DNA of 64,000 bases from Dipteris shenzhenensis (GCA_047967505.1 CM106538.1); one strand, 5' to 3'; positions 36,718 to 47,005 are shown, numbered from the stretch's first letter. The notes: generated by a model not told the origin, from the letters alone. Numbers and translations: made by a program.

Positions 36718-36787
36718 AATGAGGGACACAAAGGGAGGGAAAGAAAGAAAGAAATATTAACATCCTTGGAAGACCTTGCGGGTCTAT

Positions 36788-36858
<71 letters not shown>

Positions 36859-37020
36859 CAATGAGGGACACAAAGGGAGGGAAAGAAAGAAAGAAATATT
36901 AACGTTCTTGGAAGACCTTGCAGGTCTATGAGAGAGAGAGAGAGAGAGAGAGAGAAGGGCAACAAGGGGAGGAAGGGAGGGAGGGATGGAAATGAGCATG
37001 AGAGAGAGAGAGAGAGAGAG
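35990..37020. repeat. Cluster of long GA microsatellites within a repeated frame
   Basis: At least six separate (GA)n tracts, the longest at about 36240-36338, 36656-36716, 36786-36856 and 36929-36953. The tracts are separated by repeats of a fixed spacer (gggacacaaagggagggaaagaaagaaagaaatattaa-type; about 36722-36768 and 36862-36906, with related forms near 36140 and 36595). The array thus grew by duplicating tract plus spacer. All long Ser-Leu or Arg-Glu frames here are by-products. Confidence 0.9.
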
Positions 37021-37241
37021 ATCATGCTCAACATCATGTGATTACATGTGCATAGCACTGACACATATAGAGTGCTATAAAGGAAAGGATAGATGCCCTA
37101 ACCCTAACCCTAAATGGGTTTGTATATATTCTACATTTTCAATTAAATCTAGTGTACAGTTAGTCATTTGTGATGTGCTCGCTAGCTGTGCCCTCTCTCC
37201 TCATCTCCACTCTTCTCCTCTTCCCTCTTGATATTTTGTCA
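36098..37241 (+). mobile_element. Probable 5-prime LTR of the nested copia element
   Basis: The right edge is firm: sequence ends ttttgtca at 37241, next to the primer site at 37242. The left edge is a guess (tgttagatgtatgaa at about 36098). The GA tracts have expanded inside it. It includes a telomere-like run (ccctaaccctaaccctaaa, 37096-37114), TATA-like gtatatatt at about 37123, and the tail ttttcaattaaatctag. Confidence 0.5.
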
Positions 37242-37253
37242 TGGTATCAGAGC
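37242..37253 (+). promoter_or_regulatory. Copia primer-binding site (tRNA-iMet)
   Basis: TGGTATCAGAGC, the usual plant copia primer site, complementary to the initiator tRNA-Met 3-prime end. Confidence 0.93.
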
Positions 37254-38295
37254 ATCCTTGCCTTTCGTTGAGGCATTGCGATCCGTATGCAAGAGTATGA
37301 GAGAGTGTGATAGTTTGAGAGATTGAGAGATTGAGTTTTCTCTTCTGCTGAGAGAATTTCCATTCAAAAGAATTCCATGTATTCTTTCCATAAGTGTCAG
37401 TTCATTGTGTTGAGGGAAAATTTCCATCATTCTTAATAGATTTTTGTCATGAGATCCCTTGTGAGAGAAAGAGATCTTTGTGTATTTCTTAATTCATTGA
37501 GAGAGAGAGATCTAAGACATCTCTTCTGTTGAGAGATTGTGTGAAAGTGAACCAGGCCCACATTTATAGCATGCCAAGCCTAGTTGCTAGCCTTGGTTGT
37601 TTGGAGCGATGAGGCTGACTATGTAGTCCAACAGCAATAGTCTACACCATAGCGCCCATGCCAAGCCAGCCGCCAAGCTATTCTACTCGGCTCTAGCCTC
37701 ATAATACCTGCTATGAGGCTCCAACGGCTCAACTCCTACACACCCAGCTTCAACGAGCCCTTCAACCACCTGACTTGGCTCCTAGCTCACAAGTGGCTTC
37801 CAAAATGACACCTTCTGCCAACTGATATGCTACACCAGCTCTCTTGCAAATGGTTGATATCAACTCAGCCATTGCCATAGCTCCCGGCTCCTACAGCATC
37901 AATAGCAGTGACTAGTAGACGACCTTCACAAGATGAGCCACCGTCCATCAAGCTCTTGGCTTCTATGCAGCTCCATGCTCTAGCAAACGGCACTCCCTAC
38001 GACCTTGCAACACCGATCTTGCAACACACAGCTCTCCAAGCAAGGTCTCTATATGCAAATGGCTCACCACCTTCTCCAGTGCCTTCTCCAAGTGGACTCC
38101 ACAGCAATGTATGCTCGGATGGAGTTTTCCTACATTGACGGAATCTGATAGATTCCGTCGGATCTCTTAAGGCTCTACCCTTATGACACGTGGCAGGTAA
38201 GGGGTTACCTTATCCCCTGGTTTACCACATTGGTTAGAAGGTTTCCATGTGGTAGCCTTATTTGCCACATCACCTAGGGTTACCTAACCCTGGAC
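37254..38295. other. Leader and replaced gag region of the nested copia element
   Basis: Where the gag amino-terminal domain should be, there is about 700 bp of unrelated Pro/Ala/Ser-rich sequence (best frame 37908-38138), with no gag signature. It is followed by a segment with short inverted repeats (taaggggttaccttatccc, 38199-38217). The gag capsid part appears to have been lost or replaced. Confidence 0.5.
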
Positions 38296-41200
38296 GTGTC
38301 AAACATTCAGTGCAACTACTATCATAAGTTTGGACACTATGAAAGAGATTGCCACAAGAAGCAGTACGGCCAAGGTTGTCACTCCAGGAGCAATCGAGGG
38401 AATTTCCGTGGAAGAGAAAATCATCGTGGTGGACATTCTAGTCACATTCATTATGCAAATGAACATGTGAATATGTTTCTTGAAAACGAGGAAATGCAGA
38501 AGACTAATCTAGACACTGATTACAATACAAAAGAGGATTTCAACTATCAAGTCGACCAAGTAGATTGGGATCCTTGGTACATTGACTGTGGTGCATCATC
38601 TCATATGACAAATCATTAGGAATGGTTCACAAAGATGAAACCATTAGAAGGTCAAAATAATGTCATCTACATGGCACATAATACACTGAATCTAGTCCAA
38701 GGGACATGCATTATCCCTATGAACAATTTCACTAGTACGAAAGGATTGGTGAAAGATGTACTCTATGTTCTGAAGCTCAGCAAGAGCCTCTTGTCTCAGC
38801 ATGTCAAGTGACGGAACACAACTATCGAGTCATCTTTGATGGAGATGAATGCACTATTAGAGACAAATTCAGAAGATTTCAACTAGTAGGAAAAGGAGTC
38901 AAGGAAGGACGCTTGTACAAAATGCTCGCTACAGTACCAGATTTGCATGCCATGTTAACTCAACAGAATAGATGCCACTATTTGCAAAATGGCACAAGAG
39001 ATATGGACATGTCAATTTCAAGAGGATCTCAGGAATCATAATACGGAAATTGGGATTCTTGAGCTATAGTTTCTTGGAAAAGTTTGTGAAGCATGCTGCT
39101 TCAGCAAACAAAAGCAAACCAACTTTGATAGAAGCACCTCTCGAGCAAGTGGTATTCTTGATTTGATACATACAAATGTATGGGGTTATACCCAAACGCG
39201 TATCATCAATGGTTCACTTTACTACTTGATTTTCATTGACAACTACAACAGATATTGTTGGGTCTAATTTTTGAAATAGAAATTTGAAATATTTTCTAGA
39301 TTTCAAGAATTCAAAGCCATGGTAGAAATCCAGACAGGCAGAAAGATCAAAGTCATGAGATCAAATAGAGGAGGTGAATACATGTCTTTAGCATTCATGA
39401 ACTTTTGCAGAAGTCACGGCATTTGAAGACAATTCACATGTGCAGATACTACTCAATAGAATGCAAGAGCTGAAAGGAAGAATGGTACTTTAGCAAATAA
39501 TGCTAGAGAAATGCTTAGTGAGAAGCATCATCCGAATCGGTATTGGGTAGAAGCAATAGCCACTACAAACTATTTGCTTAATAGACTTCCTACCAAACCG
39601 ATATAGGGTATGACACCTTATGAAGCATTCACTGGACACAAGCCATGCATTGGGCATCTTCGCATATTTGGTTGCATAGCATATGCCCACGTACATGATG
39701 ACCATCACAAGAAATCGGAAGTGAAGTCACGCAAACGCATCATGGTTGGCTATAGTGAAGAAAGCAAAGCATACAAGGTGTATGATCCCATCAACCGCAA
39801 GGTCATTATCTCTAGAGATGTAATCTTTGATGAGGAATTAGAATGGAAAACCTAAAAAACACAAGAGATAGACTCATCGGTTTCACAGTCATCTACTAAA
39901 AAGGTTGATGAAGAAGAGCAAGAATTGCCAAAAGCACCTCAAGCAAAGCCACAGTAACTCAGATGGTCTACTAGGGAAAGTAGACCACCAACCAGATTGA
40001 CATATGCTTAGAAAGGCAAAGCAATTCAGGTTGAAACCACCAACTATGCTCTTATGACTACCATCATGGCTACAGAAGAGCCAGTGTACTTCGAAGATGC
40101 AGTAGACAAGCCAGAATGGCAAACTACTATGAATGAAGAAATGGATGCTTTGTACAAGAATAATATGGATACTTGGGAATTATGTGACCTTCCACCAAGA
40201 AAGAAGGCCATAGCAAACAAATGGGTATACAAAGTGAAGTACAATCCAAATGGAAGCATTCAAAGATACAAAGCCAGACTAGTTGCGAAAGGATTTGCAT
40301 AGCAATATGGTCAAGATTATGATGAGACTTATGCTCCAATAGTAGCAAAGATGGATTCCATACCGTTCTTAATATAACTAGCAACACTCAACAGATGGAA
40401 TCTGTATTAGCTTGATGTCAAAAATGCATTTCTTGATTGTTATCTAGACGAGGAAGTCTACATGCAACAACCAGCAGGTTATGTTGAACTAGGAAAGGAG
40501 AATCACGTTTGCCATCTTATGAAAAGTCTCTACAGCTTAAAACAAGCACCCAAAAGTTGGTACAACAAAATCAATAAGTATTTTACTGATTTGAGATACA
40601 TGAAATCCAATGCAGACCATACTCTCTACTACAAAGTTCAAGGGGAAGACAATATTATTGCACTTTTGTACATAGATGATTTAATTATGACCGAAAGTAA
40701 GGATAGAGCTTCATCATAAAGCTAAAATAAGACTTATCTACAGAGTTCAACATGAAAGATCTTGGACTTATGCATTATTGTCTTGGTATTGAGTTTTGTA
40801 GAGATTCAGACAGCACCTTTATGAGTCAGCTCAAGTATGTTGACAGTCTCCTGAAGAAGTTTCATATGGCAGATTGCAAGGTTGCAGCCACTCCCATGCA
40901 ATAGAGTTTGAAACTTACTAAAGACTCAGAAAAGCCTATAGTCAATGATAGGTACTACAAGTAGCTCATCGGATCTCTTATATATTTGACTATTGCATGG
41001 CCATATATTTGTTATGAAGTAAGTTCAGTTGCACAGTTTATGGCAAATCCAAAGCAGTATCACTGAAATGTAGCCAAAAGAGTCTTGAGATACATCAGAG
41101 GTACATGATAGTTTGGGATAGAATACAGAGGAAGTCATCCACAGTTGCATGGATACTATGACAGTGACTATGCTAGAGATCATGAGACCAAGAGATCGAC

Positions 41201-41640
41201 ACAGAGATATGCATTTTTCCTTGATCAAGGTGCTATATTATGGTTGTCAAACAAACAACCAACTACTTCCTTGTCTTTGACTAAAGTAGAATATAGGGCT
41301 CTCACTGCAAGTGCATGTGAGGCTATATGGCTTAGAAGACTATTGTCAAATAAAGATTACTTTGATGAATCAAAGCCAACAACAATATACTGTGATAATT
41401 AATTGGCTCAAACATTGGCCAAGAATCTAGTATATCACTCCAGGACAAAGCACATTGATGTCAGAGAGCACTTCATTAGAGAAAGAGTGTTACTTGGTGA
41501 CATCACACTGCAACATTGTGAGTAGCAAAGAGAATGTTGCAGACATCTTTAGCAAACGACTCGGTAAAGAGCTTTTCAAGAAACACCAACAAGCTCTTGG
41601 TTTGATGAAGAGGAAGGACATTCCCATTAAAGGAGTGTGA
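38296..41640 (+). pseudogene. Ty1/copia gag-pol remnant (knuckle, PR, IN, RT, RNase H)
   Basis: Plus-strand copia polyprotein in the standard order. The gag knuckle CNYYHKFGHYERDC (38308-38349) has its second Cys changed to Tyr. The protease block WYIDCGASSHMT follows (38574-38610), then the GAG-pre-integrase motif WHKRYGHVNF near 38987. Integrase has LIHTNVWG, FIDNYNRYCWV, NRGGEY, ARAERKNGTL and the tail FGCIAYAHV (39157-39730). Reverse transcriptase covers 40102-40720, with NKWVYKVKYNPNGSI, LDVKNAFL, LYSLKQAPKSWY and active site YIDDL. RNase H has YDSDYARD and TKVEYRALTASACEAIWLRR (41150-41340); the carboxyl end contains ENVADIFSKRL. Many stops replace expected Gln codons (for example before LDVKNAFL). 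It is broken and has no matching 3-prime LTR. Confidence 0.95.
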
Positions 41641-41729
41641 TGGAATGTAATGTTCAGTCCTTCTTCAATTCCCCAGAATCATCATCTTGAGGGAAGGCCG
41701 ACTTCATGATGTTGATCTTGAGGGAAGGT
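41641..41729 (+). other. Polypurine-tract region of the copia element; 3-prime LTR missing
   Basis: The purine-rich phrase cttgagggaagg occurs twice (41687 and 41717), as expected before a 3-prime LTR, but the sequence after it does not match the 5-prime LTR. Confidence 0.55.
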
Positions 41730-41777
41730 GTTGAGAGATCACGCCTCTTTCGTCTTCCTGAGCATCCTCCTACACTC

Positions 41778-42812
41778 ATGGCTTCCCCTAGAGAGGCTTT
41801 TGACCAGTGGATTTCATCCACTGATTCCTATTTCTCTGCAAATCAAGTTTATCCTATCTTCTGCAAGGCATTCCATCTTGAGTCTCACTTGAGAACTTTG
41901 CTTCCCTCTCTTCAATTTTTTGATAGACCTATCCATGGCAAGCTGTCGTGATTGCTAACTCCCCTCACCAATGGGTTTCATTGGATATTTTGAGCTCTTT
42001 TGATCAGAGTACTAACTTCAAGAAGACACTAGGTAGGGCCATGGATAATGTCCCTATCTCTCTCTGTGAGTATGCTATTCCCATCGGGGATGATTCATCT
42101 TCCCCAATTAATTTGATCGAGAGAGATGCAGCCCTTACCATTCTCCTTGCAACTAGCAAGTTTGATGAGGATGTTGGTGAGCCAGAGGGTCCTTCTACAT
42201 CCACAAGTGGTGGAGCAAGTCCATCAACAAGTGGTGGAGGAGATGACATAAACCTAGACAGGACCTAGACCTAGAGCTTGAGGGGCATACTCTTAACCTA
42301 GCTAAGAGCAAGTTGAAAGCGAGGTCATCTTATCATTATATCCGATTCGTACATATCCATCCTCCCTATAATCTAGATGAGGCAGCAACCAAGCCACACC
42401 TCACTTCGGTTGATCCAATCAGGATTGAAGATGAGGAATACCTTACCCTATTGGAAGTGATGGAAGAAGCTAGTCTCCGAGAGGATGAGGTGCTATGTTG
42501 GCTCTCGAATGACACCTTTGATGATGTCATTGACTTTGATGCTCCAGTCAATCTAGCAATCGATGAGATTGCATGCTTTGATGACTCGAGCCTCACCGAT
42601 CTAGAGGCAATCCAATGAACATAGAAGGCAATCGAGGATGCCGCACCAGAGTACGACATGTCCGATGAGGAGTTCATGAATTTACAGAGGGAATTGTTTG
42701 GGGAGAGAGATGAAGAAGCTGGCACCTCAAGCCAGCATGTAGGTCAAGACCAACCACAAAAGGGAGTCTAGTTGGATATTGTAGCTGACGCAATCCGCGA
42801 TGAGGCAAAAAA
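41778..42812 (+). pseudogene. Acidic, broken gene of unknown function in the 16-kb element (5-prime part)
   Basis: Coding-like plus-strand sequence starting MASPREAFDQWISS (41778), with a frameshift at about 41945 into IANSPHQWVSLDILSSFD. It passes through a Ser/Thr/Gly linker (STSTSGGASPSTSGGG, 42196-42243), three nearby stops at 42266-42300, then an acidic stretch (IEDEEYLTLLEVMEEASL; LSNDTFDDVIDFDAPV; YDMSDEEFMNLQRELFGERD). It ends at a good donor, aaaaaag|gtatgt (42812/42813). Family not recognised. The strong Asp/Glu bias in its second half would suit a protein that meets basic partners such as histones, but that is speculation. Confidence 0.5.
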
Positions 42813-42913
42813 GGTATGTAGCTTTGCTAGCTTCATCATGTGATTCAAAATCATTAGTATGATTCTAGGTTCCATTTTAGCAACAACAAAAATCATTGTT
42901 TTGTCTTCAACTG

Positions 42914-43194
42914 GTAGGGAATAAAAAATAGGGTTTATGGTACAAACCCCAACGAATTTTTTGGACTTTCAACCCAGGTTATGCTGCATGCATACCAGGC
43001 ATGTACATGGATTTTCATCCCAAAATATGCCCTGGAAGCATGATAAGAGCAGTCACACAATGTCAGATATCATGCTTCCAGGGCATATTTTGGGCTGAAA
43101 ATCCATGTATATGCCTAGTATGCATGCAGGATAGCCTGGGTTTGAAATCAAAAAAATTGGTTGGTGTACCCTACATTATATTTTTTATTCCTAC
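42914..43194. repeat. 281-bp foldback element (hairpin 1)
   Basis: Left arm 42914-43045 and right arm 43068-43194 are inverse copies, almost perfect over the inner 70 bp (atgccctggaagcatgata against tatcatgcttccagggcat) and weaker outside (ggtagggaataaaaaat against attttttattcctac). The loop is about 22 nt. It is a foldback MITE or a precursor of small RNA. Confidence 0.92.
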
Positions 43195-43354
43195 GCTTGA
43201 AATTGAATAAATTTGACTCTCCATTCCCACAACCCCCTCCAACTTGCCCTTGCTACTACTCCATTTGTGGAAAAAATTAAGGTTATCGTTTTCTGACATA
43301 GGGAAAATATCAGGTTTATGGTTTTTATTCATCCCATAGGGAATACAATTAGTT

Positions 43355-43703
43355 TTAGGGTTTTTTCACATAAGAAAAATAATCTATTAAAACAATCATT
43401 TATGTGAGGCCAATGAGACATAAGGAACCATGTGCATGATTTTTATGCAAAAAAACACCCTGCAAACCCTAAATTTGACATCGTACGTTTCTGTAGAAAC
43501 AGGGCTCTGGTCGCGCGATGTCGGATTTAGGGTTTGCATGAGGGTTTAATCATGCACATGGTTCCTTATGTCTCACTAGCCTCCCATAAATGATGCAGGG
43601 TTTTTTTTTGCATAAAAATCATGCACATGGTTCCTTATGTCTCATTGACCTGCCATAAATGATTGTTTTAACAGATTAATTTTCTTATGTGAGAAAATCC
43701 TAA
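43355..43703. repeat. 349-bp nested foldback element (hairpin 2)
   Basis: The outer arms 43355-43461 and 43596-43703 are inverse copies about 105 bp long (ttcacataag, aacaatcatttatg, gagacataaggaaccatgtg). A third, inverted partial copy lies at 43546-43600. The centre is a second palindrome, gcaaaccctaaatttgacat (43462) against atgtcggatttagggtttgc (43518). Transcribed, it would fold into a long, branched hairpin. Confidence 0.92.
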
Positions 43704-43798
43704 TTCTTATTAATTCTTGAAAAATGATGTTTTCTTAATTTATATCATCTTCGGGTTTTGATGGATATGTTGGTTATAGGATATCTTATGGGTTGATG

Positions 43799-44202
43799 AA
43801 TATGCTAGATGCAAGGGTGGAACCAGAGGGTCTTCTAGTGGGGATTCGGATGGCTTCGATTGGCCACTACATCAATAGAGTGGCTCAACACATTTTGGTC
43901 TTCCATCGACAATTATTGTTGGATGGAATGCTCAATATCATGAAGGTCAAGGTCCTAAGTTAGATGGTGAAGATGAGGCCCATCCATCCTACTACGGATC
44001 ACATTGTTTTGTTTAGGCATAGTGTAGCTTTATTTTTGTTCTCGGACACACGATCCACTCCTCTCCATAGTATCATAACTATTGCAGGGCTAGCTGGCGT
44101 TACAGATCCCCAAGCTATAGAGAATGAAATTGTGCAACCCTCTCTGCTTTAACAAGCAAAAAAGGGATCTAAACCAAGCAAGAAGAAGGGCAGACTAGAG
44201 TA
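43799..44202 (+). pseudogene. 3-prime part of the acidic gene, ending in a basic tail
   Basis: Coding-like sequence with EGLLVGIRMASIGHYINRVA and RHSVALFLFSDTRSTPLHSI; two in-frame stops (43963-area and 44151). It finishes with a basic, nuclear-localisation-like tail, KKGSKPSKKKGRLE, and a stop at 44200-44202. Joining it to the 41778-42812 part across the proposed intron is inference from strand, spacing and splice-like edges. Confidence 0.45.
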
Positions 44203-44567
44203 GCTTGTGTGTTAAAGTGGGTACTCTTTGTAATACTACTCTATGTCAATAAAGAATTCCATTTTCAAATTATTTTCTCTTCCTGCTTTGGGACATTAAT
44301 TCCTTTTCCATGTTAAGTAAAATTGAGTATTATTTCCTTGTGAATGTTTCATTGAGATTTGATGTTATTATTTCATTTTGCATGTAAGTAAATTGAGATT
44401 GCATGTAAGTAAATTAATATACTGCAAATACAATGAAAATAGATTTTAGATTGGACATACAAAAACAATTCAAATTATATTGAAAAGAGGCTGATACAAG
44501 ACTGATGCCCGTCGGTAGAGTACATGAACTCTAACTACTATTGCCCAAGGCAGAGCATACAACATCC
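44203..44567. other. Convergent 3-prime ends of two genes
   Basis: Short non-coding interval between the plus-strand acidic gene (stop 44202) and the minus-strand H3-like gene (stop 44568). Contains a poly(A)-type signal on the plus strand at 44249. Confidence 0.5.
44249..44254 (+). terminator. Poly(A) signal AATAAA
   Basis: AATAAA 47 bp after the stop of the plus-strand acidic gene, a normal distance for a plant polyadenylation signal. Confidence 0.55.
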
Positions 44568-44989
44568 CTAAGTGCCCTTGGGCTTCCTAAGATGGACAAT
44601 AAACTGCATGTCTTTGGTTGGTCACAGTGACCCTTTTCCTATGGATGGCAGCCAGTTGGGTGTCATCCATGAGGTCTACTAGGTAGGCCTCAACTTCATG
44701 CTACATGGCAAGCAAGGCGTCTCTAGAAATACACCATGGATCCTCCACAACTCCATGCATGTAATACCGGGACATTGGGGTATTGTTGAGGCCTTGCATG
44801 ACCTCACGTACCACCCTTGCAAAGCTCGCTATCCTGGATTTGGAGGGCCTCTTTGCCCTAGACCTGGAGTTGGGTGTCCTCTCCCCTGTAGGCGTGGGCG
44901 TGGATTCTCTCCTCTTGACTTAGTCCTCTGATCTGTCCTTTGCTGTTGCTCTTCCTCATGCTCCTTCTCTGTGCTCTCTGAATCATCGA

Positions 44990-45085
44990 CATCTACATCA
45001 TGATGCCTTCCTTTGTCCCTCTATCTGTGGCCCTTGCTCCCTCCTTTATCCCTCTATTTGTGGCCCTTGCTCCCTCTCTAGAATG
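44990..45085 (-). repeat. 32-bp tandem repeat in the H3-like tail
   Basis: On the minus strand gagggagcaagggccacaaa is followed 32-33 bp later by gagggagcaagggccacaga. In one frame it encodes EGARATNRGIK then EGARATDRGTK, a basic repeat in the histone-like tail. Confidence 0.8.
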
Positions 45086-45121
45086 GTAGTTTCTCCCTTC
45101 AACAAGGATCATCGGGGGGAG

Positions 45122-45133
45122 AGGGGGGGGGGG
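45122..45133 (-). other. Run of 11 G (C on the coding strand)
   Basis: A homopolymer run inside the tail of the H3-like frame. The tail changes frame after this region, so replication slippage here is one likely cause of inactivation; a sequencing length error is another. Confidence 0.5.
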
Positions 45134-45323
45134 CTATCATTCTCTGTCTCTGAGTCTGGAGGCGGGTCTTACTGTGCCAGTCTCTATGGTGCCTTGATCT
45201 TGGGCCTGGCCATGGGGGATGGAGAGAGTGTACAAGAGAAAGGGTGGAAAGGTCAGGGGCAAGTGGGAGGTGGTGTGGGAGTGGAGAGCTCTTTAAATAA
45301 TGAAATGAAAATGAGGGCCCATT

Positions 45324-45333
45324 CTTTTATATA
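45324..45333 (-). promoter_or_regulatory. TATA box of the H3-like gene
   Basis: TATATAAAAG on the minus strand, about 110 bp upstream of the ATG at 45213. It sits between two gggccc hexamers that form a short palindrome (gggccctatataaaag...gggccc). The spacing fits a normal plant core promoter with a short leader. Confidence 0.6.
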
Positions 45334-45512
45334 GGGCCCAAAGCCCTAATTTTTTAAAATACTTGTTTTTAATTAAAACTCTAAAAAAAGTAAAATTGGT
45401 GCAACCTTGAGTTAAATACTTATCCTTAACATCCAATAACTCAAAGTTTCTCATTTGTATTGCAACTCATGGCCATTATATGTTGGCTTTACTATAAATC
45501 ACATAACTAAAA
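45334..45512. other. AT-rich gap between two minus-strand genes
   Basis: Short AT-rich interval separating the H3-like promoter from the end of the transposase-like gene. No features seen beyond this. Confidence 0.4.
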
Positions 45513-45950
45513 TTACAAAGAAATTCTAAAACTTATGCATGGGCATCCACATTGGAAGAAAGAGTCTACACCATCATTTTCATCTGTCTCCACCCATATG
45601 CGCCCTTGTCTATGATGGGTTGCACGGCACCTTGCATGATTTTGTCTTGCATTTGATGAGTTGTATATTCTTCTTCGACATTTCATGTTAACATCTTGCA
45701 CCGCATGGGACACTAAGGACTCTTTGAATGCTAGTGTTGTAGATGCTCTTATTTTGATACGCCTGTACCACCATTGAACCAATTGAACCATTGGGCTTGA
45801 CTTAGTTCTACCACCCCCATGTTGGGTCACTTTATTATATGCACAATGTACTTGCCAATGTGATCTTTCCATGCCCTGAGTGGACCACACTCCGATGCTT
45901 CTGGACATAATTCCATGCCATGTATGGTGCATGAGCATATAAAATGTGCT

Positions 45951-46022
45951 GCCAAATAGAAAAACAAATTAGTAAATATAGGACCATTCAATATGCACAT
46001 CTCAATGTCCAAGTTAGATGTT
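45951..46022 (-). other. Intron in the transposase-like gene
   Basis: Donor YM|gtaacatc and acceptor tatttggcag|cac. Removing it joins two parts of one helix-like motif (YM then HILYAHAPYM). Confidence 0.6.
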
Positions 46023-46518
46023 ACCATGTACTATGTGAAATGATTCTTTCCCCAAGATATCTCCATACTCCAGCTAAAGTCATTCACAGCATTGATGAAA
46101 CACTGTGCATCATCATCTTCGAATCTTTTCTTTTGTAGTAGTAAAGGTACCAAGCTATCAAGAGCTAACCACACTCGCGCCTTTTCCAATCTTTTTTGTC
46201 CCTTCCCCCCTCATTCACAATAGGCATTGTGTAACTTTCTCCATGCATCAAACTCATTAGCATGTTTGAGCTTGTCATTCTTCTTCTTTGCAGAAAGGAA
46301 TTTTAAAGCCTACCAAAGCTTGGCTTACAAGGAAAATTGCCTATTTTTCTAGATCTTTTCTCATCTTTTGTAATCTTTACTTGCACAGAGTGTAGTCCCA
46401 TATTTGAAAGAACCTTTTCAATTCTTGCAATCATCCTCTCACTCTCTTGTTGGGCCTTCAAGTTATATGCATCAATGATGTATAGATGCACCAACTTTTC
46501 AATTATTCTCGCAATAGC

Positions 46519-47005
46519 CCTGGGGCGCCAACTCCCTTTAGTAAGAATACCTATCAATATCTTGAGTATGAGATGAATTTAACAATATGCCATGAGTATA
46601 GATTAGTTAAATTAGCATGATTGTGTTCTACACTAAAAGAGCTTTAAATTTATTTTTACACCTTGAAATTTAGGTAGCACATGAAAAAGCTACATTAATT
46701 GGAAAGGATATGGATTTTCATATTTTAGTGTATTTTTTGTTTTACCCCCCCCCCATCCAAAAGACCCCCCCTTTGAGCCTCACATATTATGAAAAATATG
46801 TACAAAGATTAAAATCTTGCATATTTTTAAAGATATATACCTTATATTTTGTGGGAGGGGGGACATGAGATTTTCATATTTTCCGTTGCATATTTGAAAT
46901 GTTTTTAGGAAAAATCCATGCATATTCTATATGGACCTTGTCCCCTCATACCCTAGATTTTGGATGAGGGTAGTAACATATTACATATTGAGTTGATGCC
47001 CGAGG
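46519..47005 (+). mobile_element. MITE copy 3 (487 bp) inserted in the transposase-like frame
   Basis: Left end cctggggcgccaac (46519), right end gttgatgcccgagg (47005), inverted repeats agreeing at 11 of 14 positions. The flanks gcaatagc (46511-46518) and acaatagc (47006-47013) are an 8-bp duplication with one change. Removing the element and one flank restores an uninterrupted frame on the minus strand (VHICVLHAI joined to ARIIEKLVH). The insertion is therefore younger than the gene. Confidence 0.95.

Larger units (their letters stand above)
42813..43798 (+). other. Probable intron holding two foldback elements
   Basis: Between the donor at 42813 and resumed coding-like sequence near 43800 lie two independent long hairpins (listed separately). 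The remainder is AT-rich. Confidence 0.45.
44568..45213 (-). pseudogene. Divergent histone H3-like gene (decayed)
   Basis: Minus-strand frame with a histone H3 core. FARVVREV corresponds to H3 FQRLVREI. Further on, ALLAM(stop)HEVEAYLVDL corresponds to ALQEAAEAYLVGL, then DTQLAAIHRKRVTV to DTNLCAIHAKRVTI. After a frameshift KDMQ corresponds to KDIQ, followed by a short end (LRKPKGT, stop 44568-44570). Between helix 1 and helix 2 there are about 15 extra residues (NNTPMSRYYMHGVVEDPW), and the H3 alpha-N helix is not seen. The gene opens MARPKIKAP (ATG at 45213), like the H3 start MARTK, and has a long acidic then Arg-rich tail with a 32-bp repeat. The stop inside helix 2 lies where H3 has Gln (CAG to TAG). 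Tail and core are in different frames. A CENH3-like variant or a captured ordinary H3 are the alternatives; the long loop argues against plain H3. Confidence 0.8.

Noticed and set aside
35986-37064. Long Ser-Leu or Arg-Glu open frames up to 181 codons on both strands
   Set aside because: They are translations of GA/TC microsatellites and have no non-repeat content.
42366-42725. 119-codon minus-strand Ser-rich frame
   Set aside because: Shadow of the acidic plus-strand gene; the Ser-rich content follows from complementing Asp/Glu codons.
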